Made by a program: the position numbers and the translations under genes | Notes under the pieces: generated by a model | The model's input: the letters and a program-made list of their open reading frames with translations, nothing else | The model's database searches: none | What the model was told of the DNA's origin: nothing | Source: Prosthecobacter vanneervenii | GTDB taxonomy: Bacteria > Verrucomicrobiota > Verrucomicrobiia > Verrucomicrobiales > Verrucomicrobiaceae | Length of the DNA: 64,000 bases | NCBI RefSeq assembly: GCF_014203095.1 | Contig: NZ_JACHIG010000009.1 | Location: forward strand, 124,001 to 188,000 | Direction of reading: 5' to 3' | Shown: positions 28,201 to 37,434 of the stretch, piece after piece | Numbering within the stretch: the stretch's first letter is position 1 | Layout of the letters: each line of letters begins with the position of its first letter

Positions 28201-28330
28201 CTCTGCCGAAGCCCTGCTCAAAACCGGTGCAGCCGCAGTCCCTGCCAGCCTTAACAAGAGTGAGCTCGCAGCCTGGACACATGTCACACGCGTGCTGCTC
28301 AATCTGCACGAAACGATCACCCGGAGCTGA
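25280..28330 (+). CDS. PSD1 protein: planctomycete-type cytochrome c with DUF1549/DUF1553
   Basis: 1016 residues with signal peptide. The cytochrome-like PSC1 motif is CFYCHGND near residue 40. DUF1549 follows (RTLIRRLYLDLIGLPPKPEE, then HFGERMAIGWLDVVRFADT), with a second CSQCHDHKFDPW, a coiled region, and DUF1553 at the C-terminus (PLTARTVMNRLWKQFFG, RSNIPQQALVLLNDP). These proteins sit at the cell surface and usually pair with a DUF1501 protein, as here (3 bp gap). They are linked to uptake or breakdown of complex polysaccharides. Confidence 0.93.
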   Translation: MTKFTSLLLLSALGLHAAEAPVPAKIEFNRDVRPILSDNCFYCHGNDPKHREADLRLDIREEALSAKAFIPGKGAESELVSRILTTDEDDLMPPPDSHKKLTPQQKEILKKWIDQGAAYQQHWAYEKPVKAAVPAGKNGVDVLVLKRLAEVGLKPSPQADPRTLIRRLYLDLIGLPPKPEEVAAFERDHSPAAYAKLVDSLLKNPHFGERMAIGWLDVVRFADTIGYHSDNPHNVWPYRDYVINAFNSNKPFDRFTIEQIAGDLMPDASQETRVASAFNRLLLTTEEGGAQAKDYEQRMLTDRVRAVGNAWLGQTTGCSQCHDHKFDPWTMRDFYSLGAFFADIKEPILGRREPGMLVLDKAGQKKQADIAQRLAALQADFAKSRPELATGQAAWEKQAQEAVTSSSQWQPLKQVTATSAKKNVTLKADKEGVIRGTIDAKRNERKQNDGTDTYTLTAKLPAGTTGIRIEALKEKLRGIGLASNGNFVLSEIALTSGGKKQSRKLTVSHASATYEQKTFPASAAIDGIADQKNNGWGVLGGTGADQALYLELAQPLAEADSAVSFTLTFAWGDNHEIANLRLSTTSAPKPIRAPGTALPSAEIAAILKTAPEKRTAAQKGQLSAAYKQIAPELRELRSKIATVEKEKADFENSAPKCIVSVSDMNKRTVRILPRGNWMDESGAVMKAALPGYLPKPKIEGRDLTRLDLAQWLVSKDNPLTARTVMNRLWKQFFGIGLSKVLDDLGAQGEPPVNPALLDWLACEFMDSGWDMQHMIRIIVDSATYQQVSTSTKALSAADPYNRECARQSPFRLDAELVRDNALTISGLLVPKIGGPSVKPYQPAKYWENLNFPTREWQNDSGEGLYRRGLYTWWQRTFLQPSLLAFDAPSREECVAERNRSNIPQQALVLLNDPTYVEAARSFAARVLSECNGDTSQRITWAFEQALQRKPSTEELQTLTSLHDKQFADYQKDAASAEALLKTGAAAVPASLNKSELAAWTHVTRVLLNLHETITRS

Positions 28331-28333
28331 ACC

Positions 28334-29752
28334 ATGAGCACCTTTTCTCCACTCACACGCCGAGCCATCCTCAGCCGCACCGCACAAGGTCTCGGCGGCG
28401 TGGCACTGGCCTCGCTTCTTCAGCCGCAGCTTTTGCGCGCAGCTTCTCAAGGAGTGCTGGGTCGTCTTCCGCTGCCGCAGAAAGCCAAGCGCGTCATCTG
28501 GCTGACCATGGCGGGCGGGCCTTCCCAGCTCGAGCTTTTCGACTACAAGCCCAAGCTCGCGGAGATGGATGGCAAGCCCATGCCGGAATCCTTCACCAAG
28601 GGCCAGCAGCTTGCCCAGCTTCAGGGGCAGAAGCTTGTGTGCAAAGGACCCATGTTCAGCTTCCAGAAATATGGCCGCTGCCAGATGGAGCTCTCCGAGC
28701 TGCTGCCGCACATCGGCAGTGTGGCGGATGACATCTGCCTCGTGCGCTCCATGACCACCGAGGCGATCAATCACGACCCCGCCCACATGTTCATGAACAC
28801 CGGTGCTCAGATCGCCGGACGCCCGAGCATGGGCGCGTGGGTAACCTATGGTCTCGGCAGCGAGGCCGATGACCTCCCAGGCTTTGTGGTCATGATGTCC
28901 ACCGGCAAGGGCCGTAATCCCCAGCCCATTGCCGCACGCCAGTGGAGCAGCGGCTTCCTGCCCTCCAAATTTCAAGGCGTGCAGCTCCGCTCGCTGGGCG
29001 ATCCTGTGCTCTACCTCACCAGTCCAAGCGGCGTCACCCGCGAGCGTCAGGGCCGCGACTTTGCCGCCATCAACTCGCTGAACAAGCAGCATGCCTCGCT
29101 CTGCGACGATCCCGAAATCGCCACCCGAATCGCCCAGTATGAAATGGCCTTCCAGATGCAGGCCAGTGTGCCGGAGCTGATGGACATCAGCGGCGAAGGC
29201 GCCAAAACCCTGGAGCTCTACGGCTGCCAGCCCGGCGATGGCTCCTTCGCCTCGAACTGCCTCCTAGCCCGCCGCCTCGCGGAGCGCGGCACCCGCTTCA
29301 TTCAACTTTACCATCGCGACTGGGACCACCACAGCCTGCTGCGCGAGGAACTACCCCTGCGCGCCAAAGAAGTGGATCGCGCCTGCGCGGCACTCATCAA
29401 GGACCTCAAGCAGCGCGGCATGTTTGACGACACCCTCATCGTCTTCAGCGGCGAGTTTGGCCGCACCCCCATGGCCCAGGGAAACAAAGGCCCTGTAGGC
29501 CGCGACCACCATAACAAAGCCATGTCCATGTGGCTCGCCGGAGCAGGCATCCAGCGCGGCGTCACTTTCGGCAGCACCGACGATCTCGGCTACGCCGCTC
29601 AGGAAAACATCACCACTGTGCACGACCTCCACGCCACCATGCTCCACCAGCTCGGCATCCAGCACGACGCCTTCAGCTTCAAATTCCAGGGACTGGACGC
29701 CCGCCTCTCTGGCGTGGAAGGAGCCAAAGTCATCAAGAAAATCCTCGCATGA
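28334..29752 (+). CDS. DUF1501 protein (sulfatase-like fold), copy 1
   Basis: 472 residues with a Tat-like signal (TRRAILSRTAQGLGGVA). DUF1501 hallmarks are IWLTMAGGPSQLELFDYKP, NHDPAHMFMNTG, EFGRTP and TTVHDLHATMLHQLGI. The fold is related to alkaline phosphatase/sulfatase, but activity is unproven. It is the standard partner of the PSD1 protein encoded just upstream, and overlaps the next gene by 4 bp. It is roughly three-quarters identical to a second copy at 33334. Confidence 0.93.
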   Translation: MSTFSPLTRRAILSRTAQGLGGVALASLLQPQLLRAASQGVLGRLPLPQKAKRVIWLTMAGGPSQLELFDYKPKLAEMDGKPMPESFTKGQQLAQLQGQKLVCKGPMFSFQKYGRCQMELSELLPHIGSVADDICLVRSMTTEAINHDPAHMFMNTGAQIAGRPSMGAWVTYGLGSEADDLPGFVVMMSTGKGRNPQPIAARQWSSGFLPSKFQGVQLRSLGDPVLYLTSPSGVTRERQGRDFAAINSLNKQHASLCDDPEIATRIAQYEMAFQMQASVPELMDISGEGAKTLELYGCQPGDGSFASNCLLARRLAERGTRFIQLYHRDWDHHSLLREELPLRAKEVDRACAALIKDLKQRGMFDDTLIVFSGEFGRTPMAQGNKGPVGRDHHNKAMSMWLAGAGIQRGVTFGSTDDLGYAAQENITTVHDLHATMLHQLGIQHDAFSFKFQGLDARLSGVEGAKVIKKILA

Positions 29753-30687
29753 AATTCGCCCCATTCCTTTTCCTCGCCGCATCCCTCAGCGCCTCCGCCT
29801 TCGACATCACCATCGCAGACAAAGACCACGTTGATGTCTCCGCCGGTGGCAAGGTCGTGGCCCGTCTCATGATGGCGAACGATCTGAGCACGCCGGAGAA
29901 ACACCACGAGACCTACAAGCCCTACCTTCACGTCTTCGACTCCAGCGGCACGACCCGTCTGACGAAGGGCCACGGCTTCAATTTCACCCATCACCGCGGC
30001 ATCTTCCTCGGCTTCAGCAAGATCAGCTACGGCGGCAAATCCTATGACCGCTGGCACATGAAAGGCGGCGATCAGGTCGTCACCAAAGTCGCTCCAGGAG
30101 ACTCCAGCTTCACCGCCTCCATCGACTGGCAGGGAGACACCAAGGACGCCTTCCTTACAGAGGAACGCCGATTTACCTTCTCCACTCCGGCAAAGCCCTT
30201 CTACCTCGGCATCGACATGACCAGCGCCATCAAGCCCGTCAGCGGCGAAGCCGAGATGAGCGGAGACCCCGAGCACGCGGGCGCGCAGTTCCGCCCCTCG
30301 GAGAAGGTCGACACCAAAACAACCACCTACATCTTCCCCGGCGAAAACATCGATGCCCACAAGGTCAAGGACCTGCCCTGGGCCGCCGAGATCTTCACCG
30401 TCGAGGGCAAGACCTTCACCGTCGTGATCCTCAATCATCCCGACAATCCGAAAGATACCGCCACCTCCGCCTACCGCGACTACGGCCGCTTTGGCATGTT
30501 CCCCAAAGGCAAAGCCACGCCCGAGTCCCCCTTCAAACTGCACTATCAGTGGCTCATTGCCGAGGGAGACGTGCGCGATGCCGCCGCATTACAAGAGGCC
30601 TGGAACGCCTTCGCAGGAAAAAATATGCCCGTTCCCGCGCTGACCATCAAAGTCTCGGAGCAGCCAAAGCCCAAGAAGGAAAAATGA
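29749..30687 (+). CDS. PmoA-family (DUF6807) exported protein
   Basis: 312 residues starting at an ATG overlapping the DUF1501 stop, with signal MKFAPFLFLAASLSASA. Family features are HETYKPYLHVFDSSG, GHGFNFTHHRGIFLGF, a late DNPKDTATSAYRDYGRFG and HYQWLIAEGD. Despite the PmoA name this family is not methane monooxygenase. It is common near sugar catabolism genes of this phylum. Confidence 0.85.
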   Translation: MKFAPFLFLAASLSASAFDITIADKDHVDVSAGGKVVARLMMANDLSTPEKHHETYKPYLHVFDSSGTTRLTKGHGFNFTHHRGIFLGFSKISYGGKSYDRWHMKGGDQVVTKVAPGDSSFTASIDWQGDTKDAFLTEERRFTFSTPAKPFYLGIDMTSAIKPVSGEAEMSGDPEHAGAQFRPSEKVDTKTTTYIFPGENIDAHKVKDLPWAAEIFTVEGKTFTVVILNHPDNPKDTATSAYRDYGRFGMFPKGKATPESPFKLHYQWLIAEGDVRDAAALQEAWNAFAGKNMPVPALTIKVSEQPKPKKEK

Positions 30688-30793
30688 GGCGGCCCCAGCG
30701 ACTCCAGAAATACCAAAATTGGTTATTGAGCGACTAGGATTCGACCGGAATTTTGGTTGGTTACTCTGCCCCGCTCACAAAAAACGCGCCCCC

Positions 30794-33331
30794 ATGCCTT
30801 CCCCCAGGTTTACCACCCTCACGTCGCTGCTACTGCTGACGACACCCTTCCTCACTCCCGCTCTGGCCATTAATGAAAAGAACGCCGGCCCGGAAAAGGT
30901 CGAGCTGAAGTTCAAGCTTCCGCCTCCCACCCCTCTCTCTTGGGAGGAGGAGATGAAGACCTTCAAAATCGAGAAAGGCTTCCGCATCGAGCTCGTGGCC
31001 AGCGAGCCCATGATCGAGTCCCCCATAGCAGTGAGTTTTGATGACCAGGGCCGCCTCTACGTGGTGGAAATGCGCGGCTACATGCACGACCTCGCCGGCG
31101 CTGGCGAAACCGAGCCCACCGGCCGCATCTCCCTGCTGGAAGACACCGATGGCGACGGCCGCATGGACAAGGCCACTGCGTTTCTCGACAAGCTCGTCAT
31201 GCCCCGCGCGGTCATGGCCGTGAACGGCGGCGTCCTCGTTGCCGAGCCGCCCAATCTCTTGTTCTGCAAAGACACCGACGGCGATGGCAAGGCCGATGTG
31301 AAAGAGGTCGTGACCAGTGACTACGGCACCCTCGGCGGCCAGCCTGAGCACATGGCCAACACTCCAGTCTGGGCCATGGACAACGCCATCTGGAGCGCCG
31401 GTTACTCCACCCGCTTCAAGCTGCGCGGCGGCGTGTGGCAAAAAGACAGCGGCCTCGGTCGCGGCCAGTGGGGCCTCTGCCAGGACAACTACGGCAGACT
31501 CTACTTCAACTACAACTCAGACATGCTGCGCGCAGACCTCCTGCCCACGGAGGCCTTCACTCGTAATCCGCTCCTGCGCAACGCCTCCAGCATCAACGCC
31601 AAGGTGGCTGCGGATCAGACGCTCTTTCCCTCCCACCCCACACCAGGAGTAAACCGTGGCTATGATCCCAAATCTCTCCGCGCCGACGGCACGCTGACCA
31701 AGCCCACCGGCACCTGCGGCGCACTCATTTATCGTGGCGATGCCTTCCCTGCCGCCTATCGCGGCAACGCCTTCATTCCCGAGCCCTGCGCCAATCTGGT
31801 GAAGCGCTTCACCATGAGCGAAAATGACGGCATCGTGAAGGCCACCAATACGGCCAAGACCACCGAATTCCTCACCTCCACCGATGAGCGCTTCCGCCCC
31901 GTAAACGCCGCCGATGGCCCCGACGGAGCACTCTACATCGTGGACATGTATCGCGGCATCATCCAGCACCAGAGCTTCCTCACACACTACCTCATCGCCA
32001 ACATCAAGGACCGCAAGCTGGAGACTCCCTTCAATCAGGGCCGCATCTGGCGCATCGTGCCAGACACCAAGGAGCGCCCGCAGCCCGTGAAGGTAAGCAA
32101 GGAAGCCAAGATGCTCACGCACGCCAACGGCTGGGTGCGCGACACCGCCCAGCGCCTCATCGTGGAATCCAGCGATTCCTCCGCCATTCCATCGCTGAAA
32201 GAGCTACTCGCCAGCGACTCTCCGATCACACGTCTGCACGCCCTGTGGACGCTCGACGGCCTCTCCGCCGCCACACCAGATCTGCTCCGCACCGCGCTCA
32301 CAGACAAAGACGCCCAGGTGCGCGCCGCCGCCGTGCGCATTTCCGGTCGCGACCTCGCACCCGACCTCATCGCGCTCACCTCCGAAAAAGACGCCCTCGT
32401 TCTCGCGCATCTCGCCATCAAGCTCACCTCCTTCAATCTCCCAGATGCCGACACCGCCGTGGCCAAGCTGCTCTCCATCAACGGTAAAAACGCCCTCGTC
32501 CGCGAAGGTGCCCTGACCGGCCTGCGTGGCAGAGAGGCAGCCTTTGCCAAGCTGCTGGCCGCCCAGCTTTCCAAATCCAACAGCGCCAGCATCACCCCTG
32601 TGATCGAGGCACTCGGCGCTCTGCTGGCATCCGCCAACAAGGCCGGTCCTTTTGAAGACATGCTTGAGCTGGCCGCAGCACAGCCGCAGGGCGGTGCCAT
32701 TCAGGTGGCCGCCATCAAGGGCCTCGCCACTAGCAGCGCTGATCCAAAATCCAAAACCACGCCCAAACTGCTCTGGCTGGAAGCCGAGCCCGCCACGCTC
32801 AAAACGCTGAAAACCGCGATGACGGACAAGACCTCTGCCAAACTCTTCACCAGCGTGGAGGCCCGTCTCGCCTGGCCCGGCAAACCCGGCGCACCACCAC
32901 CGCCGAAAATCGTTCCTCTAAACGAAGCGCAGACCGCCCTCTATGAGAAAGGCAAAACCATCTACGCCACCCTCTGCGCCGCCTGCCATCAGCCTCACGG
33001 CTTTGGTCTGGACGGCCTGGCCCCGCCGCTGGTGGACAGCGAGTGGGTGCTCGGCAAAGCGGAGCTGCCCGCGCGCATCATCATGCACGGACTCGCCGGT
33101 CCGGTGAAAGTCGGGGGCCGCAGTTTCAATCTGGCCATGCCTCCCCTGCCCCAGCTTACCGATGAAGATGTCGCTGGTGTGCTCACCTACATCCGCCGCG
33201 AATGGGAGCACAATGCCTCCCCTGTGGACACCAAGGCAGTCACTGCCATCCGCACACAAACCAAAGGCCGCACGGTCATGTGGACGGAACAAGAATTGAA
33301 AAATTTGGGCAAGAAACCGAGTTCAAAGTAA
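30794..33331 (+). CDS. PVC-type heme-binding protein (membrane-bound dehydrogenase domain, HEAT, cytochrome c)
   Basis: 845 residues. The start at MPSPRFTTLT gives a signal peptide. A beta-propeller-like dehydrogenase domain (SPIAVSFDDQGRLYVVEMRG, then ADGPDGALYIVDMYRGIIQH) is followed by HEAT-like repeats and a C-terminal cytochrome c domain with CAACHQPHG. The family oxidises sugars or derivatives at the surface and passes electrons to the heme. The second DUF1501 gene begins 2 bp after its stop. Confidence 0.92.
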   Translation: MPSPRFTTLTSLLLLTTPFLTPALAINEKNAGPEKVELKFKLPPPTPLSWEEEMKTFKIEKGFRIELVASEPMIESPIAVSFDDQGRLYVVEMRGYMHDLAGAGETEPTGRISLLEDTDGDGRMDKATAFLDKLVMPRAVMAVNGGVLVAEPPNLLFCKDTDGDGKADVKEVVTSDYGTLGGQPEHMANTPVWAMDNAIWSAGYSTRFKLRGGVWQKDSGLGRGQWGLCQDNYGRLYFNYNSDMLRADLLPTEAFTRNPLLRNASSINAKVAADQTLFPSHPTPGVNRGYDPKSLRADGTLTKPTGTCGALIYRGDAFPAAYRGNAFIPEPCANLVKRFTMSENDGIVKATNTAKTTEFLTSTDERFRPVNAADGPDGALYIVDMYRGIIQHQSFLTHYLIANIKDRKLETPFNQGRIWRIVPDTKERPQPVKVSKEAKMLTHANGWVRDTAQRLIVESSDSSAIPSLKELLASDSPITRLHALWTLDGLSAATPDLLRTALTDKDAQVRAAAVRISGRDLAPDLIALTSEKDALVLAHLAIKLTSFNLPDADTAVAKLLSINGKNALVREGALTGLRGREAAFAKLLAAQLSKSNSASITPVIEALGALLASANKAGPFEDMLELAAAQPQGGAIQVAAIKGLATSSADPKSKTTPKLLWLEAEPATLKTLKTAMTDKTSAKLFTSVEARLAWPGKPGAPPPPKIVPLNEAQTALYEKGKTIYATLCAACHQPHGFGLDGLAPPLVDSEWVLGKAELPARIIMHGLAGPVKVGGRSFNLAMPPLPQLTDEDVAGVLTYIRREWEHNASPVDTKAVTAIRTQTKGRTVMWTEQELKNLGKKPSSK

Positions 33332-33333
33332 TC

Positions 33334-34740
33334 ATGCAAACGCCATCCCCGCTCCATCGTCGCGCCTTCCTCGGCAGAACCTCCCAGGGTCTTGGAGCGG
33401 TGGCACTTGCCTCCCTGCTTGAGCACACCCAGGCCGCTCCCACACGAGGCGTCCTGGGCACCCTGCCCCTGCCGCAAAAAGCCAAGCGCGTCATCTGGCT
33501 CACCATGGCAGGTGGCCCCTCCCATCTGGAGACCTTTGATCCCAAGCCCAAGCTGGCTGAAATGGACGGCAAGCCCATGCCTGAGTCCTTCACCAAGGGC
33601 CAGCAGCTTGCGCAGCTCCAGGGCAAACCCCTGAACTGCTTCGGCCCGCAGCATCCCTTTGCCAAGTTTGGCAAAAGCCAGATCGAAATTTGCTCTCTCC
33701 TCCCGCAGATCGGCAGCGTTATCGACGACATCTGCCTCATCCGCTCCATGACGACGGATGCCATCAATCACGATCCGGCGCACATGTTCATGAATACCGG
33801 CTCGCAGATCGCCGGACGCCCCAGCATGGGCTCATGGATCACCTACGGTCTGGGCACCGAGGCCTCAGACCTTCCAGGCTTCGTCGTCCTGACATCTCTC
33901 GGCAAAGGCGGCCAGAATCAGCCCATCGCCGCCCGCCAGTGGAGCAGCGGCTTCCTTCCCTCCAAATACCAGGGCGTGCAGCTTCGCGCTCAGGGCGACC
34001 CCGTTTTGTATCTCACAAATCCCGGTGGCATCTCTCGCGATCAGCAGGGCCGCGATGTCGCCGCCATCAATGCGCTCAACAAGCAGCGCAGCAGCCTGGT
34101 GGACGATCCCGAGATCGCCACCCGCATCGCCCAGTACGAAATGGCCTTCCAGATGCAGGCCAGCGTGCCAGACCTGATGGATGTCAGTGCTGAAGGCGCA
34201 AAAACTCTGGAGCTCTACGGCTGCCAGCCCGGCGACGGCTCCTTTGCCTCCAACTGCCTCCTCGCACGCCGTCTGGCAGAGCGCGGCACCCGCTTCATCC
34301 AGCTCTATCACAAAGACTGGGACCACCACGGTGGTGTCAAAGAAGGCGTGGCCCTCAAGGCGCAGGAGATCGACCGCGCCTGCATGGCGCTCATCACCGA
34401 TCTCAAGCAGCGCGGCATGCTGGAGGAGACTCTCATCGTCTGGGCTGGCGAATTTGGCCGTACCCCGATGTCCCAGGGAGGCAGCGGCCGCGACCACCAC
34501 AACAAGGCCATGTCCGTCTGGCTTGCAGGCGCAGGCATCCAGGGAGGCATCGTCCACGGCTCCACCGACGATCTAGGCTACGCCGCCATCGACAAAGTCA
34601 CCACCGTTCACGATCTCCACGCCACCATGCTGCATCAGCTCGGCATTCAGCACGATGCTTTCAGCTTCAAGTTCCAGGGCCTGGACGCACGCCTCAGCGG
34701 CGTGGAGGGAGCCAAGGTCATCAAAGACATTCTCGCGTGA
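33334..34740 (+). CDS. DUF1501 protein (sulfatase-like fold), copy 2
   Basis: 468 residues with a Tat-like signal (HRRAFLGRTSQGLGAVA). Most blocks are identical to copy 1 (for example MFMNTG, ARQWSSGFLPSK, TLELYGCQPGDG). The main differences lie in the segment after LAQLQGK and around the DHH region. It is coupled to the PVC-type heme protein upstream, whereas copy 1 is coupled to a PSD1 protein. Confidence 0.93.
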   Translation: MQTPSPLHRRAFLGRTSQGLGAVALASLLEHTQAAPTRGVLGTLPLPQKAKRVIWLTMAGGPSHLETFDPKPKLAEMDGKPMPESFTKGQQLAQLQGKPLNCFGPQHPFAKFGKSQIEICSLLPQIGSVIDDICLIRSMTTDAINHDPAHMFMNTGSQIAGRPSMGSWITYGLGTEASDLPGFVVLTSLGKGGQNQPIAARQWSSGFLPSKYQGVQLRAQGDPVLYLTNPGGISRDQQGRDVAAINALNKQRSSLVDDPEIATRIAQYEMAFQMQASVPDLMDVSAEGAKTLELYGCQPGDGSFASNCLLARRLAERGTRFIQLYHKDWDHHGGVKEGVALKAQEIDRACMALITDLKQRGMLEETLIVWAGEFGRTPMSQGGSGRDHHNKAMSVWLAGAGIQGGIVHGSTDDLGYAAIDKVTTVHDLHATMLHQLGIQHDAFSFKFQGLDARLSGVEGAKVIKDILA

Positions 34741-34816
34741 AATGACGAATCAGTGACAAATGCCGGACGGCCAAAAACCTTGGCACATTCGGAATTCATT
34801 CGTCATCCTTGGTCCC

Positions 34817-35605
34817 ATGAGCTTTCGCACCTTCGAATCCGCCTCCATCGGCAACGGCATTCATCACGTCACGGTCAAATCCGCCGCACTGCACCGCCGC
34901 GCAGACATCAGCTTTTACGTTCCTCCTGATGCTGCTGTAGAAAAGCTCCCCCTCATCATACTCCTGCACGGAGTTTACGGCAGTCACTGGGCCTGGTTGT
35001 ACAAAGGCCGCGCGCATGAGGTGCTGGACCGGCTCATCAAAGAGGAAAACTTTCCTCCCATGATGCTGGCCATGCCCTCCGACGGCCTCTGGGGAGACGG
35101 CTCCGGCTACGTACGGCACCGCGATGCCGACTACGCAAGCTGGATCGTCGATGAAGTACCTGACGCCGCTGCTGAGATCGATGCACGCTGTCTGGGTGCC
35201 ACGCGTTTCATTAGCGGCCTCTCGATGGGTGGATATGGAGCCCTGCGCCTGGGACTGCTGAATCCGAAGAAATTCACAGCCATCAGCGCACACAGCAGCA
35301 TCACTTACGTACCCCCGCAAATGCGCGATTTTGTGGAGGAGTCACTGGTAGAATTTGAGATCACAGAAACAGACCCGCTGGCGGTCATCGAATGCGCCAA
35401 GCTCGCCCCACGCCTGCCCCACTTGCGTTTCGACTGCGGCTCAGAAGACATCCTCATCGAGCACAACCGCACGCTTCACAACGACCTGCAGGCAGCTGGC
35501 ATTCCCCATGTTTACGAAGAGTTTCCCGGCGGTCACACCTGGGACTACTGGCACGAGCATCTGGCAGACACGCTCCGCTTTTTCAGAGCCTGCCTCACGC
35601 TCTAG
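34817..35605 (+). CDS. Esterase D-type alpha/beta hydrolase
   Basis: 262 residues from MSFRTFESASIGNG. The nucleophile elbow GLSMGGYGALRLG, the oxyanion stretch IILLHGVYGSHWAW and the late histidine in GGHTWDYW are characteristic of the esterase D/FrmB/antigen 85 group. No signal peptide, so it is cytoplasmic. The substrate may be S-formylglutathione or an acyl sugar; the sequence does not decide. Confidence 0.85.
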   Translation: MSFRTFESASIGNGIHHVTVKSAALHRRADISFYVPPDAAVEKLPLIILLHGVYGSHWAWLYKGRAHEVLDRLIKEENFPPMMLAMPSDGLWGDGSGYVRHRDADYASWIVDEVPDAAAEIDARCLGATRFISGLSMGGYGALRLGLLNPKKFTAISAHSSITYVPPQMRDFVEESLVEFEITETDPLAVIECAKLAPRLPHLRFDCGSEDILIEHNRTLHNDLQAAGIPHVYEEFPGGHTWDYWHEHLADTLRFFRACLTL

Positions 35606-35608
35606 CTG

Positions 35609-37384
35609 CTACTTTTTCAAAGACCTCGCCTTGTCGGTATAAAACACCATTGGCAGGCTCAGGTGTTCCCTGTCTCCCACGGGCTGCCCCACGAGCGGGA
35701 TGGGAATTTTATACGGAAATTCAGGGCTCGGGGTGAAATCCCGGTCAAAGGCCAGCATTGGCCCGCGTGCCACCAGATCGCGCCATTCGGCATAGGGCCC
35801 GGTGTAAATGTCCGTGATGCGCTCCACCTTGGCAGACACCGGCGTCATGACAAAGCCTGCCAGCTTCGCTCCGCGCTCCTCCGCCTTGGCTTTCATGACC
35901 TCGTAGTCGGCGCGCTGGGTGCAGAGATTCACACAGGGCACATCCCCATACCAGGCCACAAAGGCGGGAGAGTCCGAAAAAGTGTACTCATCCTTCTCCA
36001 CCAGCTGACGCAGAATGGCGATGCGCTCTGGCAGAAAGGGCGGCCAGTGCGGCGGTATCTTCCCCCCCATGGTCAGGCCAAACTTCATCACCACTGGCAG
36101 ATTCACCGCCATGGGCAGCGCGGTGATCACCAGCGCCACAAGCGGCGCGCCCCAGCGCGACATGAACTCTCCAGACACCTGAAAACGCGACCACAGCACC
36201 ACCAGCATCGCTGCGCCAAAGGCGCTCATGGCCGGCATGAGCACGATGTAGAGCGCATTGTCATCCTTTTCACGGTCCGGCAGTCCTAGAAAGCTCATGC
36301 CAGCCGCCACGCAGCAAAAAACCACCAGCAGCATCCAGCGTGCAGAGCCGGCATCCGCCTTGCGAAAACGGTGCATGAGCGCCAGAAAAAACAAAAGCGC
36401 CGGCACCACATAACCCAGATGCGCAACGAGTGTGGCCATCTCATCCTGCCAGCCGATCCCCACATGCCGCAGCAGGTCATCCACCTGCAGCAGGGGCAGT
36501 CCGGGGGAAAAATCTCGCAACAGCATGTCATGCGCCGTGGCGGAGGTCTGCGCCTGCAGAAGCGCCTTCACTCCCCCCAGCGGATCTCCGCAGAGCTGCA
36601 CATTCCACCAGCCCCAGGCGGCCAGGACACCAGCCGTCGGCAGCGCCACCACGATCGCTCCAGCCTTTCCCCTTGGAAGAAATATCGCCAGCCCGATGAG
36701 CACCCCAATCACAATCCAAAGCGCCATCCAGTGGGTCAGCACCATCAGCGCGCATACCACTCCCAAGCTCATCAGCGGGAGAAAAGCCCCCCGATTTTCC
36801 ACCGCTCGCCCAGCCGCCGCCGCATACAGGCGGAAGGCCAGGGCAAACAAAAACATCAGCAGCCCACGAGGCGCACCGCTGACCATCAGCTCCCAGGCGG
36901 GCTCGCATACCAGCAGCGCGATGGCTGCGATGGCCGCCACCTGTTCATCAAACAGCCGCCGTGCCGCACCATGCGTGAAAAAGATGGTCAGCAGATACCA
37001 GCACACGCCAAAGCATGCAATCACGCGGTCCAGAATGAAAACAGCCCCTCCTGCCGTGGGGTCATAAACCTCCCAGCGCTTCATGAAGCGAAAGGCCGCA
37101 GACCACAGCAGCGGCTGCAGCGGAGGCTGCACGGTCTCCGGCATCGCCAGAGGCGTGGTCTTTTTCTGCTCCGCCTCCATTTGAGCCCAGGCATACGGCT
37201 CGATCACATGCGTCTGGTACGAGCCCGTCCTCGCCAGCTGCCGGGCCAGCTGCGCCTGGTTCATGCCCTCAGCGCTGCTCAGTCCACGAAATGTCACAAA
37301 CACATGCAGCAGCGCCATCACGATGGCGGCGGCATAAAACACCAGTCGTAGCACAGCGCCGGGGCCGGAGGAGTTGGAGGACAT
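35609..37384 (-). CDS. GT39/ArnT-like membrane glycosyltransferase
   Basis: 591 residues with about ten membrane helices. The first periplasmic loop carries a mannosyltransferase-like acidic region (SAEGMNQAQLARQLARTGSY). The C-terminal domain is soluble. Such enzymes transfer sugars from polyprenyl phosphate carriers. The start at MSSNSSGPG (37384) is chosen because the helix begins directly after it. An alternative ATG (37438) overlaps the upstream stop by 4 bp and adds 18 residues. Confidence 0.7.
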   Translation of the reverse strand: MSSNSSGPGAVLRLVFYAAAIVMALLHVFVTFRGLSSAEGMNQAQLARQLARTGSYQTHVIEPYAWAQMEAEQKKTTPLAMPETVQPPLQPLLWSAAFRFMKRWEVYDPTAGGAVFILDRVIACFGVCWYLLTIFFTHGAARRLFDEQVAAIAAIALLVCEPAWELMVSGAPRGLLMFLFALAFRLYAAAAGRAVENRGAFLPLMSLGVVCALMVLTHWMALWIVIGVLIGLAIFLPRGKAGAIVVALPTAGVLAAWGWWNVQLCGDPLGGVKALLQAQTSATAHDMLLRDFSPGLPLLQVDDLLRHVGIGWQDEMATLVAHLGYVVPALLFFLALMHRFRKADAGSARWMLLVVFCCVAAGMSFLGLPDREKDDNALYIVLMPAMSAFGAAMLVVLWSRFQVSGEFMSRWGAPLVALVITALPMAVNLPVVMKFGLTMGGKIPPHWPPFLPERIAILRQLVEKDEYTFSDSPAFVAWYGDVPCVNLCTQRADYEVMKAKAEERGAKLAGFVMTPVSAKVERITDIYTGPYAEWRDLVARGPMLAFDRDFTPSPEFPYKIPIPLVGQPVGDREHLSLPMVFYTDKARSLKK

Positions 37385-37434
37385 GACATTACATGCCACA
37401 GCAGGGCACGACGTGCAAAGAGCGAACTCTCCCC

